The translations under genes were made by a program, and so were the position numbers. This document shows, one piece after another, positions 1-8,041 of a DNA stretch of 64,000 nt. The DNA comes from Pseudomonas sp. JM0905a. GTDB taxonomy: Bacteria > Pseudomonadota > Gammaproteobacteria > Pseudomonadales > Pseudomonadaceae. Position 1 is the stretch's first letter. Every line of letters begins with the position of its first letter. Location of the stretch: assembly GCF_014700075.1 (NCBI RefSeq), contig NZ_JACXBU010000008.1:62001-126000 (forward strand), given 5' to 3'. The notes under the pieces were generated by a model, which made no database searches, was not told where the DNA came from, and saw only the letters and a list, made by a program, of their open reading frames with translations.

Positions 1-168
1 GGTGCTGCCTGGAGCCCGAACGACGACGTGACCGTCGACGTCGCCTATTCCTACCTGAAGGAAGAAGACGCCGACATCAACCAGGCCAGCGCCAGCAAGG
101 GGGCCTACCGCGCCACCTACAAGAACAGCGCCCACGGCCTGGGTGCGCAGCTGACCTATCGCTTCTGA
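1..168 (+). CDS. Outer membrane protein, FadL/OmpP1 type, C-terminal end only
   Basis: The window begins inside this gene; only the last 55 residues are visible. They alternate polar and hydrophobic residues as in beta-strands of a barrel and end in an aromatic residue (…LTYRF), the C-terminal signature by which the BAM machinery recognises outer membrane barrels. The stretch DDVTVDVAYSYL followed by an acidic loop resembles the last strands of FadL-type long-chain fatty acid transporters. The neighbour order (this gene, glutathione peroxidase, MFS, MarR, cob operon) also matches my memory of PAO1, where a FadL-like outer membrane protein sits here. Family assignment from so short a piece is an inference. 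Confidence 0.6.
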   Translation, partial: GAAWSPNDDVTVDVAYSYLKEEDADINQASASKGAYRATYKNSAHGLGAQLTYRF

Positions 169-182
169 TCAGGCGGCTGGAA

Positions 183-214
183 AAAAAAAGCCCGGACGAG
201 TCCGGGCTTTTTTC
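183..214. terminator. Bidirectional rho-independent terminator
   Basis: A run of A, then GCCCGGAC-GA-GTCCGGGC, then a run of T. The A tract on one side and T tract on the other let the same hairpin end transcription both of the porin gene on the plus strand and of the convergent glutathione peroxidase gene on the minus strand. Confidence 0.9.
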
Positions 215-224
215 TGCCTGTCGA

Positions 225-779
225 TCAGGGTTGGCTGGCCAGCGCCTGCTCCACCGCTTTCAGCAGGTCGGGGTCATCCGGCTTGGTCAGGCTGGAAAAG
301 TGGGCGATCACCTTGCCCTGGCGGTCCACCACGTACTTGTAGAAGTTCCAGCGCGGCGTCTGTCCGGACTGGGCGATCAGCTCTTTGTAGAGCGGTATCG
401 CCTCGTCGCCGGTGACGTGCTGAGGCTGGGTCATGGCGAAGGTCACGCCGTAGTTCACGTAGCAGACCTTGGCGGTCTCCTCGTTGGAGGCGGCTTCCTG
501 CTTGAAGTCATCCGAAGGCACGCCCAGCACTTCCAGGCCCTGGTCCTTGTAGCGCTTGTAGAGCGCCTCCAGGCCCTTGAACTGCGGGGTGAAACCGCAA
601 TGGCTGGCGGTGTTGACCACCACCAGCGGCTTGCCGGCGAAGCGCTGGCAGAGATCGATGGTGTTCTTGGAGCGGAGTTGCGGCAGGTTGTGCTGCAGCA
701 GCGAGGGACACTCGGCGGCCATGGCCTGGCCGCCGAACAGGGCCAGCAGCGACAGTGACAGGATGGGCAAGGCTTTCAT
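225..779 (-). CDS. Glutathione peroxidase family thiol peroxidase, exported
   Basis: A 184-residue protein with a clear Sec signal peptide ([21 protein letters not shown], cleavage after AMA near residue 21), so it should act in the periplasm. The mature part carries the family signature [12 protein letters not shown] with the peroxidatic Cys in place of selenocysteine, and the [14 protein letters not shown] motif that supplies the catalytic Trp and Asn. It reduces peroxides, in bacteria usually with thioredoxin-like donors rather than glutathione. Length is normal for an exported family member. It is convergent with the porin gene and shares its terminator. Confidence 0.93.
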   Translation of the reverse strand: MKALPILSLSLLALFGGQAMAAECPSLLQHNLPQLRSKNTIDLCQRFAGKPLVVVNTASHCGFTPQFKGLEALYKRYKDQGLEVLGVPSDDFKQEAASNEETAKVCYVNYGVTFAMTQPQHVTGDEAIPLYKELIAQSGQTPRWNFYKYVVDRQGKVIAHFSSLTKPDDPDLLKAVEQALASQP

Positions 780-834
780 GGCGGGCTCCGGCGCAAATCG
801 AGTGATCTGACTACGCTACCGCCGGGCAGGCCGA

Positions 835-954
835 CTAGCAATTGAATCCCAACTGCATCAGTGCCAATCCGCCTTGCTGCCAGCCCCACCAGACGAGGGC
901 CAGCAGCAGGCCAGCCGCCAAGGCGCCGATAGCCCAACACAGGCGCAGGCTCAT
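835..954 (-). CDS. 39-residue single-span membrane protein overlapping the MFS gene
   Basis: A small gene whose start codon overlaps the stop of the MFS exporter gene as ATGA, a typical arrangement for translational coupling. The product MSLRLCWAIGALAAGLLLAL… has one strong transmembrane segment (about residues 7-25), then a WWGWQQGG stretch and a short tail ending FNC. No family is recognised. The overlap, the membrane segment and the position last in the operon argue for a real small protein, possibly a partner of the transporter, but that role is inference. Confidence 0.6.
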   Translation of the reverse strand: MSLRLCWAIGALAAGLLLALVWWGWQQGGLALMQLGFNC

Positions 955-2156
955 GCCGCCCCGACGGGCTGCAGGCGCGCCACCGGTTGCTCGCGCACCG
1001 GCCAGTTCAGCACCGCTGCCATCAGACTGAGGAAAATGGATATCTGCCATACCAGTTCGTAACTGCCCGTGTGGTCATAGAGATAGCCCCCCAGCCAGCC
1101 GCCGAGGAAGGCGCCCAACTGGTGGAACAGGAAAACGATACCACCGAGCATGGACAGGTTGCGCACGCCGAACAGGGTTGCGACGGTGCCGTTGGTCAGG
1201 GGAACGGTGGACAGCCACAGCAACCCCATGGCCATGCCGAAGGCGTAGGCGCTCCAGATGGTCAGCGGCGAATAGACGAAGGCCACGATCACCACGCCGC
1301 GCAGCAGGTACAGCGCAGTGAGCAGCTTCGGCTTGGCATGGCGGCCGCCGAGCCAGCCGGCGATATAGGTACCGAACACGTTGAACAGCCCCACCAGCGC
1401 CAGCACCGTGGTGCCCACCGAGGCCGGCAGATGCTGGTCCACCAGATAGGCCGGCAGGTGCACGCCAATGAACACCACCTGGAAGCCGCAGACGAAGAAA
1501 CCCAGGGCCAGCAGCCAGAAGCCGGAATGACCGGCGGCTTCGCGCAGCGCCTCGACCAGGCTCTGTTCATGGGCCTGGGGCGGTGGCGGATTGTCCTTGA
1601 GCAGCCCCACCAGCGGCACGATCAGCGCGACCAGCAGGCCCAGCGCCAGCAGCGCGGACGACCAACCGAGCCAGCCGATCAAACCGAGGGTGCCGGGCAG
1701 CATGGCGAACTGACCGAAGGAACCGGCGGCCGCAGCGATGCCCATGGCCATGCTGCGCTTCTCCATTGGCACGGCACGCCCGACGACGCCGAGGATCACC
1801 GAGAACGAAGTGCCCGACAGACCGATACCAATGAGCAGACCGGCGCTGACCGACAACGACAGGGCCGAATCGGAGAACCCCATCAGCACCAGTCCCACAG
1901 CGTAGAGCACGCCGCCGACGATCACCGTCTTCGCCGCGCCGAAACGGTCGGCCAGGGCGCCGGTGAAGGGCTGCGCCAGGCCCCAGATGAGGTTCTGCAA
2001 GGCGATGGCGAAAGCGAACACTTCCCTGCCCCAACCGAACTCGTTGCTCATGGGTGCCAGGAACAGGCCGAAGCCATGGCGAATGCCGAGCGACAACGCC
2101 AGGATCAGCGACGCCCCCAAGAGAACCCAGCCACTCGTACGCCATACCGAAGTCAT
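951..2156 (-). CDS. MFS transporter
   Basis: A 401-residue major facilitator superfamily protein with twelve predicted hydrophobic segments. The stretch GALADRFGAAKTVIVGG after the second segment is the MFS loop 2-3 motif, and GWLGGRHAKPK is the equivalent in the second half. I chose the MTSVWRTSG start because the in-frame upstream extension runs through the palindromic operator at 2170. The substrate cannot be read from the sequence. The gene lies directly downstream of a marR-type gene and has its own copy of the palindrome in front, so export of a toxic or phenolic compound under MarR control is the likely role. Confidence 0.88.
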   Translation of the reverse strand: MTSVWRTSGWVLLGASLILALSLGIRHGFGLFLAPMSNEFGWGREVFAFAIALQNLIWGLAQPFTGALADRFGAAKTVIVGGVLYAVGLVLMGFSDSALSLSVSAGLLIGIGLSGTSFSVILGVVGRAVPMEKRSMAMGIAAAAGSFGQFAMLPGTLGLIGWLGWSSALLALGLLVALIVPLVGLLKDNPPPPQAHEQSLVEALREAAGHSGFWLLALGFFVCGFQVVFIGVHLPAYLVDQHLPASVGTTVLALVGLFNVFGTYIAGWLGGRHAKPKLLTALYLLRGVVIVAFVYSPLTIWSAYAFGMAMGLLWLSTVPLTNGTVATLFGVRNLSMLGGIVFLFHQLGAFLGGWLGGYLYDHTGSYELVWQISIFLSLMAAVLNWPVREQPVARLQPVGAA

Positions 2157-2169
2157 AGAAAGTCCTTTG

Positions 2170-2183
2170 CGGGTATATACCCG
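2170..2183. promoter_or_regulatory. Palindromic operator before the MFS gene
   Basis: CGGGTATATACCCG is a perfect 14-bp palindrome lying 14 bp before the MFS start codon. The same core occurs 8 bp before the marR start at 2622, so this is probably the binding site of that regulator. Confidence 0.7.
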
Positions 2184-2199
2184 TTTTCCAGCGAAAATA

Positions 2200-2613
2200 T
2201 CAGCCGATATGTTCCAGATCATCCAGCAGCGCCATCAGCTCTGCTCGCTTTTCCAGTCCTATGCGTTGCCCCAGTCGCACCTGCACCTGTTCCCAGGCCT
2301 GCAGCGCCTCATCGAGGCAGGCGCGCCCGGCCGGCGTCAGGGAAACCAGGCGATTGCGCTGGTCCTCGCCACCTTCCAGATGCACCAGTTCCCTGGCCTC
2401 CAGTACCTTGAGGTTGCGTCCCAGCGTGCTGCGATCCAGCCCCAGCGCTTCGGCCAGGCTGGTGATGCTCGGCTGGTCCAGGCGGGCCAGGTTCTTCAGC
2501 AGCGAATACTGGGCGACATTCACCCCGACACCGGCGAGGGCATCGTCGTAGAGCCGGGTCACGTTGCGGGTGGCGCGGCGCAGCTTGGTACAGAGGCATT
2601 GGGTCGGCAACAT
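2200..2613 (-). CDS. MarR family transcriptional regulator
   Basis: A 137-residue protein with the whole MarR fold: an N-terminal dimerisation helix, the winged helix (ITSLAEALGLDRSTLGRNLKVLEARELVHLEGGEDQRN in pieces, about residues 48-88) with the DxR wing (GEDQRNR), and C-terminal dimerisation helices. Members repress themselves and a neighbouring exporter until a ligand binds. The gene is followed after about 43 bp by the MFS gene on the same strand, with matching palindromes before each, which supports local autoregulation. Confidence 0.92.
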   Translation of the reverse strand: MLPTQCLCTKLRRATRNVTRLYDDALAGVGVNVAQYSLLKNLARLDQPSITSLAEALGLDRSTLGRNLKVLEARELVHLEGGEDQRNRLVSLTPAGRACLDEALQAWEQVQVRLGQRIGLEKRAELMALLDDLEHIG

Positions 2614-2620
2614 GAATGCG

Positions 2621-2634
2621 TGTATATACCCGCA
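2621..2634. promoter_or_regulatory. Second copy of the MarR-type operator
   Basis: TGTATATACCCGC with the flanking GCG matches the palindrome at 2170-2183 at all but one core position (GTGTATATACCCGC against CGGGTATATACCCG). It sits just upstream of the marR start codon, where a repressor would block its own transcription. Confidence 0.65.
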
Positions 2635-2784
2635 TCAGCCAGGAGGTCAATCGAAGCCTGCGCGAAGCGATGGCCGGACACCTGCCGATTGTCCCAAGTG
2701 CCAGACGAAGCCGTTGCCGCTGCCAAGGCTGCCGCCCTGCCCGACCTCGTATAAACCGGGCCATCAACGCACGCCGAGGTCACC

Positions 2785-4602
2785 ATGCCCAGCTACAAAG
2801 CCCCGCTGCGCGACATGCGCTTCCTGCTCAATGAAGTCTTCGACTTTCCCGCCCACTATCGCGCCCTGGCCAACGGCGCCGAGGCCACGCCGGACATGGT
2901 CGAAGCCATCCTCGGCGAATGCGCTCGGCTCTGCGAAGAAGTGATCGCCCCGCTCTACCAGAGTGGCGACGAGGAAGGCTGCCACCTGGAGAACGGCGAA
3001 GTCCGCACGCCCAAGGGCTTCAAGGAAGCCTACGACGCCTATGTGGCCGGCGGCTGGCAAGGTCTGTCGCACCCGGTGGAATACGGTGGCCAGGGCCTGC
3101 CCATGAGCCTGGGCGCGCTGAAGCAGGAAATGCTCGGCACCGCCAACTGGCCCTTCTCCATGTACCCCGGCCTCTCCCTGGGCGCCATGAACACCCTGAT
3201 GCAACACGGCACCGAGGAGCAGAAGCAGACCTACCTGGTGCCCCTGACCGAAGGCCGCTGGGGCGGCACCATGTGCCTCACCGAACCCCAGTGCGGCACC
3301 GACCTGGGCCAGGTGAAGACCCGCGCCGAGGCCAATCCCGATGACAGCTACGCCCTGACTGGCACCAAGATCTTCATCTCCTCCGGCGAGCATGACCTGA
3401 CCGAGAACATCGTGCACATCGTCCTCGCCCGCCTGCCGGACGCGCCCAAGGGCACCCGAGGCATCTCCCTGTTCATCGTGCCGAAATTCCTCCCCGCCGA
3501 CGGCGGCCTCGGTCCGCGCAACGGCGTGAGCTGCGGCGCGCTGGAGAAGAAGATGGGCATCAAGGCCTCCAGCACCTGCGTGATGAACTTCGACGGCGCC
3601 ACCGGCTTTCTCATCGGCCCGCCGAACAAGGGCCTGGAATGCATGTTCACCTTCATGAACAGCGCCCGCATCGGCACCGCCATCCAGGGCGTGGCCACCG
3701 CCGAACTGGCCTACCAGGGCGCCCTGGCCTACGCCCGCGAACGCCGCTCGATGCGCGCGCTGTCCGGAACCAAGGAGCCCGGCTCGGTGGCCGACCCGCT
3801 GATGGTCCACGGCGACGTGCGACGCATGCTGCTGACCCAGAAAGCCGTGGCCGAAGGTGGCCGCGCGCTGGTCTACCTCGCCACCCAGTACGCCGACCGC
3901 ATGATCGAAGGCATCCTGCACAAGGACGACCGGCAGTACGCCCACTGGGACGACAAGCTCGGCTTCCTCACCCCCATCCTCAAGGGCTGCCTGACCGAGC
4001 TGGGCCTGGAAAGCGCAAACCTCGGCATGCAGGTCTTCGGCGGCCACGGCTACATTCGCGAGCACGGCATGGAGCAGATCGTCCGCGACGCGCGCATCGC
4101 CACCCTCTACGAAGGTACCACCGGCATCCAGGCTCTCGACCTGCTGGGCCGCAAGGTGCTGCTGATGACCCAGGGCAAGGCCGTGCGCGACTTCACCGGC
4201 CAGATCGCCCGCTTCGCCGTCGAGTTGCTGAAAACCGAACCCGCCATGCGCGGCCGCGCCCTGGTACTGCTGAAGCTTGCGGCCGAATGGAACTGGCTGA
4301 CCCTGCGCATCGCCCTGCGCGCCCGCAAGGACCGCGACCTGGTCAGCACCGCCAGCCACGACTTCCTCATGTACTCCGGCTACGCGGCACTGGCCTATGC
4401 CTGGTCCCTCCAAGAGCACGCGGCTCGCGTGCGGCTGCGCGAAGGCGGCGCGGAATCCACCGACTTCTACCGCGCCAAGCTGGCCACCAGCGACTTCTAC
4501 TTCGCCCGCCTGCTACCCCGCGCGAAAGGACATGCGGCGGCAATGCTGAAGCCAACGGGGTCGGTGATGGGACTGGCGAGTGAGCATTTTGTGTTTGAGT
4601 AG
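2785..4602 (+). CDS. Acyl-CoA dehydrogenase, long form with extra C-terminal domain
   Basis: A 605-residue flavoprotein of the acyl-CoA dehydrogenase superfamily, about 200 residues longer than the classical enzymes. The N-terminal and middle domains carry GGTMCLTEPQCGTDLG and the ISSGEHDL stretch of the beta-domain; the helical domain has FGGHGYIREHGMEQIVRDARI followed by YEGTTGIQALDLLGRK; the last part is the acetyl-CoA-dehydrogenase-like C-terminal extension seen in AcdN and DmdC-like enzymes. It oxidises an acyl-CoA at the alpha-beta bond, passing electrons to ETF. Which acyl-CoA is not readable from the sequence. The gene stands alone, divergent from marR. Confidence 0.92.
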   Translation: MPSYKAPLRDMRFLLNEVFDFPAHYRALANGAEATPDMVEAILGECARLCEEVIAPLYQSGDEEGCHLENGEVRTPKGFKEAYDAYVAGGWQGLSHPVEYGGQGLPMSLGALKQEMLGTANWPFSMYPGLSLGAMNTLMQHGTEEQKQTYLVPLTEGRWGGTMCLTEPQCGTDLGQVKTRAEANPDDSYALTGTKIFISSGEHDLTENIVHIVLARLPDAPKGTRGISLFIVPKFLPADGGLGPRNGVSCGALEKKMGIKASSTCVMNFDGATGFLIGPPNKGLECMFTFMNSARIGTAIQGVATAELAYQGALAYARERRSMRALSGTKEPGSVADPLMVHGDVRRMLLTQKAVAEGGRALVYLATQYADRMIEGILHKDDRQYAHWDDKLGFLTPILKGCLTELGLESANLGMQVFGGHGYIREHGMEQIVRDARIATLYEGTTGIQALDLLGRKVLLMTQGKAVRDFTGQIARFAVELLKTEPAMRGRALVLLKLAAEWNWLTLRIALRARKDRDLVSTASHDFLMYSGYAALAYAWSLQEHAARVRLREGGAESTDFYRAKLATSDFYFARLLPRAKGHAAAMLKPTGSVMGLASEHFVFE

Positions 4603-4686
4603 ATCGGGGGAGTCGCGGGGGAGTTTCGGACGGCTCCGAGGCTGATTGCATGCAAGATCGAGTCTTTCCACATGGGAGGAATAGCC

Positions 4687-5070
4687 ATGGAAAGGCTCGA
4701 GTTCGCCAGGCAGCTCAGGGTGGAGCAGACGGATGCGGAGCGCACGTTATGGCATCGCCTACGCAACAGGCAGTTGGCAGGAACGAAATTTCGACGACAA
4801 CAACCGCTGGGGCTGTACTTCGCAGATTTCTACTGCCACGAGCTGAAGCTTGTCATTGAGATTGATGGCGGCCAGCATCTCGACAGTGCACACGACAATA
4901 CGCGAGATGCCTGGCTCAATAAGCAGGGGTATCGCGTTCTGCGCTTCTGGAATCATGACGTGCTGGGACAGACGGATGTGGTGCTGGAAGCAATCTGGCG
5001 GGTGATCTCTGAATCGAAGCACGCCGACGCCCCCTCACCCCCGGCCCCTCTCCCTAGGGGCGAGGGGTGA
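4687..5070 (+). CDS. DUF559 (endonuclease-fold) protein
   Basis: A 127-residue protein of the DUF559 family, related to very-short-patch-repair and restriction-endonuclease folds. Visible family features are FARQLRVEQTDAERTLWHRLRNRQL, KFRRQQPLG, FADFYCHELKLVIEIDGGQH (with the E-x-D metal-binding type residues) and YRVLRFWNHDVL. The ATG at 4687 has a GGAGGAATAG-like ribosome site before it. The last dozen residues (PSPPAPLPRGEG) are not family sequence: they are the translation of a type C palindromic repeat that provides the stop codon. Biological role is unknown; such genes are often scattered singly in genomes. Confidence 0.88.
   Translation: MERLEFARQLRVEQTDAERTLWHRLRNRQLAGTKFRRQQPLGLYFADFYCHELKLVIEIDGGQHLDSAHDNTRDAWLNKQGYRVLRFWNHDVLGQTDVVLEAIWRVISESKHADAPSPPAPLPRGEG
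5030..5070. repeat. Type C repeat, CCCCTCTCCC family
   Basis: A CCCCTCACCC…GGCCCCTCTCCCTAGGGGCGAGGGG palindrome fused in frame to the end of the DUF559 gene. Related copies stand at 5131, 13341, 20159 and 40406. Confidence 0.75.
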
Positions 5071-5130
5071 CTCGGCTGAAACCACAGAGCATCAGGGATG
5101 CTTTGCAGCCATCACCAAGCGCGGTCAGTT

Positions 5131-5166
5131 CCCCTCTCCCTCTGGGAGAGGGGCTAGGGGTGAGGG
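5131..5166. repeat. Type C repeat between convergent genes
   Basis: CCCCTCTCCCTCTGGGAGAG then GGGCTAGGGGTGAGGG, a strong perfect hairpin between the DUF559 gene and cobS. It could serve as a terminator for either strand, but no T run follows. Confidence 0.75.
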
Positions 5167-5170
5167 CTGG

Positions 5171-5905
5171 TCAGGCCAGCGCAAGTGCCACCCCCACCAA
5201 CACCCCCACTTCAACAATCTCCACCATCGCCCCCGCCGTATCCCCGGTCGTCCCCCCCAACCGCTGCACAAATCGCCCACGCAGCCACGCGAAGACAACC
5301 AGCGCCATCACCAACGCAATCCACGCCGCCCATCCCAGCACGAGCAACACCACCGCCTGCCCGCCCAACCACACCGGCAGTTCCTGACGCGGCAGGTGTT
5401 CGGCCAGCGTCTGGCCCAGACCGCCGGCGCGCACGTAGGGAGTAGTGAGGAACAGCAGCGGCAGCATGCCCCGCGCCAGCCAGGGCGCCAGCAGCAAGGG
5501 CAGCCATTGTCCCGTCTGTAACAGCGCAGTCAGCGCGGCGAACTTGAGCAACAGCACCGCCACCAGCACGACCACCGCGATGGGGCCGCTGCGGGGGTCT
5601 TTCATGATGGTCAGGGTGCGTTCACGATCGCCGTAGCCGCCCACCCAGGCGTCCGCCGTATCGGCCAGACCGTCCAGATGCAGGCCGCCGGACAGGCCCA
5701 CCCAGAGCACCAGCAGCAGTGCGGACGAGAGCATTACCGGGCGTCCGTCCAGCAGCCAGGCACCCGCCAGCAGCAGGGCGCCGATCAGTATGCCTACCAG
5801 CGGATACCAGAGCAGCGAGCGGCCGATCTGCCGGGGCTCAGGCATGCCCGGCAGGCGTACGGGCAGACGGGTGAGGAACTGCAGGGCGATCAGCAACGGC
5901 GTCAT
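5171..5905 (-). CDS. cobS: Adenosylcobinamide-GDP ribazoletransferase
   Basis: A 244-residue polytopic membrane protein with the family motif GGLHLDGLADTADAWVGG near residues 78-95 and the following KDPRSGPIAVV stretch. It joins adenosylcobinamide-GDP to alpha-ribazole(-phosphate), the last step that closes the lower nucleotide loop of adenosylcobalamin, at the inner membrane. In Pseudomonas naming it is also called cobV. Its ATG overlaps the stop of the upstream phosphatase gene (ATGA), and it is the last gene of the B12 operon. Confidence 0.95.
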   Translation of the reverse strand: MTPLLIALQFLTRLPVRLPGMPEPRQIGRSLLWYPLVGILIGALLLAGAWLLDGRPVMLSSALLLVLWVGLSGGLHLDGLADTADAWVGGYGDRERTLTIMKDPRSGPIAVVVLVAVLLLKFAALTALLQTGQWLPLLLAPWLARGMLPLLFLTTPYVRAGGLGQTLAEHLPRQELPVWLGGQAVVLLVLGWAAWIALVMALVVFAWLRGRFVQRLGGTTGDTAGAMVEIVEVGVLVGVALALA

Positions 5906-6468
5906 GGGCGTTCCCGCAAACCCTGTTCGTCGAAAGCCAGGTGGAACAGCTCGCCGTGAGCGACTCCCACCTGCATCAGCTGACTACGCGGCAGTTGCCG
6001 AGCGCGGGCCACCAGAATCCGGATCACCCCGCCGTGGGTGACCAGCAGCACCCGCTTCCCGGCGAAGCGTTCCCGCAAGCGTTCACCGGCCGCCAGCACC
6101 CGTGTTTCGAAATCCAGCAGGGTTTCGCCGTCCGGTGGCGTGTAGCTGTAGGGATCGTTCCAGAACGACCCCAGGCCTTCGGCATGGTCCTCCATGAGTT
6201 GCGCCGCGCTGCGGCCCTCCCATTGGCCGAAGTGCAGTTCGCGCAGGTCGGCATCGAAACTCAGCGGCAGACCGAGTCGCGCTTCGAGCTCGCGAGCGAA
6301 GGCGGCGCAGCGTTGCAGGGGCGAGCTCACCAGCGCATCCCAGGGGCCCGCACCGTCGATGCCGGCGCGCATCTGTGCCCAACCGGTTTCGGTCAGAGCG
6401 TCGTCCAGGCTGCCGCGAAAGCCGCCGCCCAGTTCGGTTTCGCCATGGCGCAGGAGGTCGAGTTTCAT
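5902..6468 (-). CDS. cobC: Alpha-ribazole phosphatase, histidine phosphatase family
   Basis: A 188-residue histidine phosphatase. The catalytic histidine lies in [13 protein letters not shown] at the N terminus, the second in [12 protein letters not shown] near residue 145, with [10 protein letters not shown] as the acid/phosphate pocket segment. In this context it should dephosphorylate alpha-ribazole-5'-phosphate or adenosylcobalamin-5'-phosphate. The start is the ATG that overlaps the cobT stop codon (ATGA), and its own stop overlaps the cobS start the same way. Membership in the cob operon makes the substrate assignment much firmer than sequence alone would. Confidence 0.9.
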   Translation of the reverse strand: MKLDLLRHGETELGGGFRGSLDDALTETGWAQMRAGIDGAGPWDALVSSPLQRCAAFARELEARLGLPLSFDADLRELHFGQWEGRSAAQLMEDHAEGLGSFWNDPYSYTPPDGETLLDFETRVLAAGERLRERFAGKRVLLVTHGGVIRILVARARQLPRSQLMQVGVAHGELFHLAFDEQGLRERP

Positions 6469-7523
6469 GCCGGGCGGTCCGACACGGAGGCTTCGGCGAA
6501 GGTAGCCATGCCACCGTGCAGGTCGCAGGCCAGTCGCAGCAGCGGCAGGGCGATGGCCGCGCCACTGCCTTCGCCCAGGCGCAGGCCCAGGTCCAGCAGC
6601 GGTTGCGCTTCCAGCGCCTCGAGCACGGCGACATGGCCGGGCTCGGCGGAACGATGGGAAAACAGCAGCCACTCGCGGCACGCGGGGTTCAGGCGCACGG
6701 CACACAGCGCCGCCACGCTGCAGATGAAGCCATCCACCAGGGCTGGCAGGCCCAGTTGCGCGCAGGCGAGGTAGGCGCCGGTCAACGCCGCCACTTCGAA
6801 GCCACCGAGGCGGCGCAGGGTTTCCTGCGGGCTGTCACAGTCCTTCCGGTGCAAGGCCAGGGCATGCTCGATCACCTGGATCTTGTGCGCCACGCCCTTG
6901 CCATCCAGCCCGGTGCCCGGCCCGGCCAGCGCGGTGGCCGGCAGGTCCAGCAAGGCGCAAGCCAGGGCACTGGCGGTGGTGGTGTTGCCGATGCCCATCT
7001 CACCGCCGACATAGAGGTCGGCACCCGCGCCCAGGGCGCGTTCGACACTGGAGCGACCGGCTTGCAGGGCGATCAGGCACTGCGCGGCGGTCATCGCCGG
7101 CTCACGGGCAAAGTTCGCCGTACCGGCCCCGACCTGCAGGTGCAGCACACCCGGCAGCGGTTCCAGCGGCAGTGCGGTGCCCAGGTCCACCAGTTCCAGG
7201 GTGGCACCGAGGCTTTTGGCCAACACGCTGATGGCGGCGCCGCCTCGGACGAAGTTGCGCAGCATCTCGCCGGTCACCGCCTGCGGGTAGGCGGACACGC
7301 CCTCCTCCACCACACCGTGGTCACCGGCGAACACGGCGAACCAGGGACGGTCGACGGCCGGCCGCTCACGCCCCTGCTGGGCGGCCAGGGTAATGGTCAG
7401 GTCCTCCAGCTGGCCGAGTGCGCCGCGGGGTTTGGTCAGTTGGTCCTGGCGGGCCTGGGCCTTGGCGCGGGCCACCGGGTCGAGCGGCTGGCAGGGCGCC
7501 TGCCACCAATGCAGTGAAGTCAT
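6465..7523 (-). CDS. cobT: Nicotinate-nucleotide--dimethylbenzimidazole phosphoribosyltransferase
   Basis: A 352-residue cytosolic enzyme that makes alpha-ribazole-5'-phosphate from dimethylbenzimidazole and nicotinate mononucleotide. Hallmarks are the N-terminal [34 protein letters not shown], the [14 protein letters not shown] segment near residue 170 and [10 protein letters not shown] in the C-terminal part. Length is that of the family (about 350). In older Pseudomonas naming this is cobU. It overlaps both neighbours by four bases. The substrate base is probably supplied by BluB, encoded upstream in the same operon. Confidence 0.96.
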   Translation of the reverse strand: MTSLHWWQAPCQPLDPVARAKAQARQDQLTKPRGALGQLEDLTITLAAQQGRERPAVDRPWFAVFAGDHGVVEEGVSAYPQAVTGEMLRNFVRGGAAISVLAKSLGATLELVDLGTALPLEPLPGVLHLQVGAGTANFAREPAMTAAQCLIALQAGRSSVERALGAGADLYVGGEMGIGNTTTASALACALLDLPATALAGPGTGLDGKGVAHKIQVIEHALALHRKDCDSPQETLRRLGGFEVAALTGAYLACAQLGLPALVDGFICSVAALCAVRLNPACREWLLFSHRSAEPGHVAVLEALEAQPLLDLGLRLGEGSGAAIALPLLRLACDLHGGMATFAEASVSDRPA

Positions 7524-8041
7524 AGGGGGTCTCCCTTGAGAATCATGGGCAGGCCGGCGACCGTGAAGATCACCCGTTCGCAGCGTTCGGCCAGGGCCTG
7601 GTGCAGCCAGCCGGCTTCGTCGACGTAACGACGGGTCAGCTCGCCCAGGGGCACGACGCCCAGGCCGGTTTCATTACTGACCAGCAGCACGCGGCCGGGC
7701 AGGACGGCGATGCAGCCGAGCAGCGCCTCGCGCTCCTCGTCCAGACGCGCCGGGTCGTCCAGCATCAACAGGTTGGTCAGCCAGAGCGTGAGGCAGTCCA
7801 CCAGCAGACAGGTATCGGCGGCGGCGTTCTCGCGCAGCACGCGGGCGAGTTCCAGTGGTTCTTCCACCAGGCCCCAGTGCTCCGGGCGGCGGGCGCGGTG
7901 ATGGGCCACCCGCGCGCGCATTTCGCCATCGAGCGGTTGGCTGGTGGCGATGTAGACGACCTGCAGGCCGCTTTCAGCCGCCAGCTTCTCCGCCAGCCGG
8001 CTCTTGCCGGATCGGGCTCCGCCAAGGATGAGTTCAGGCAT
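7520..8041 (-). CDS. cobU: Bifunctional adenosylcobinamide kinase / guanylyltransferase
   Basis: A 173-residue protein starting [20 protein letters not shown], where GGARSGKS is the nucleotide-binding P-loop at residues 7-14. Further family marks are [25 protein letters not shown] (guanylylation site region), [14 protein letters not shown] and [11 protein letters not shown]. It phosphorylates adenosylcobinamide and then transfers GMP to give adenosylcobinamide-GDP. Called cobP in Pseudomonas. The ATG at 8041 gives an 8-bp overlap with the end of cobQ; a much longer in-frame extension upstream lies inside cobQ and is not used. Confidence 0.95.
   Translation of the reverse strand: MPELILGGARSGKSRLAEKLAAESGLQVVYIATSQPLDGEMRARVAHHRARRPEHWGLVEEPLELARVLRENAAADTCLLVDCLTLWLTNLLMLDDPARLDEEREALLGCIAVLPGRVLLVSNETGLGVVPLGELTRRYVDEAGWLHQALAERCERVIFTVAGLPMILKGDPL

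Noticed and set aside
2764-4419. 551-codon open frame antisense to the acyl-CoA dehydrogenase gene
   Set aside because: High-GC shadow of the sense gene: Gly/Ala/His-rich composition, no ribosome site, no recognisable domain.
5131-5166. Intrinsic terminator for cobS or the DUF559 gene
   Set aside because: The hairpin is strong, but neither strand has a T tract and the same sequence occurs within operons (13341, 20159, 40406), so it is better called a dispersed repeat.
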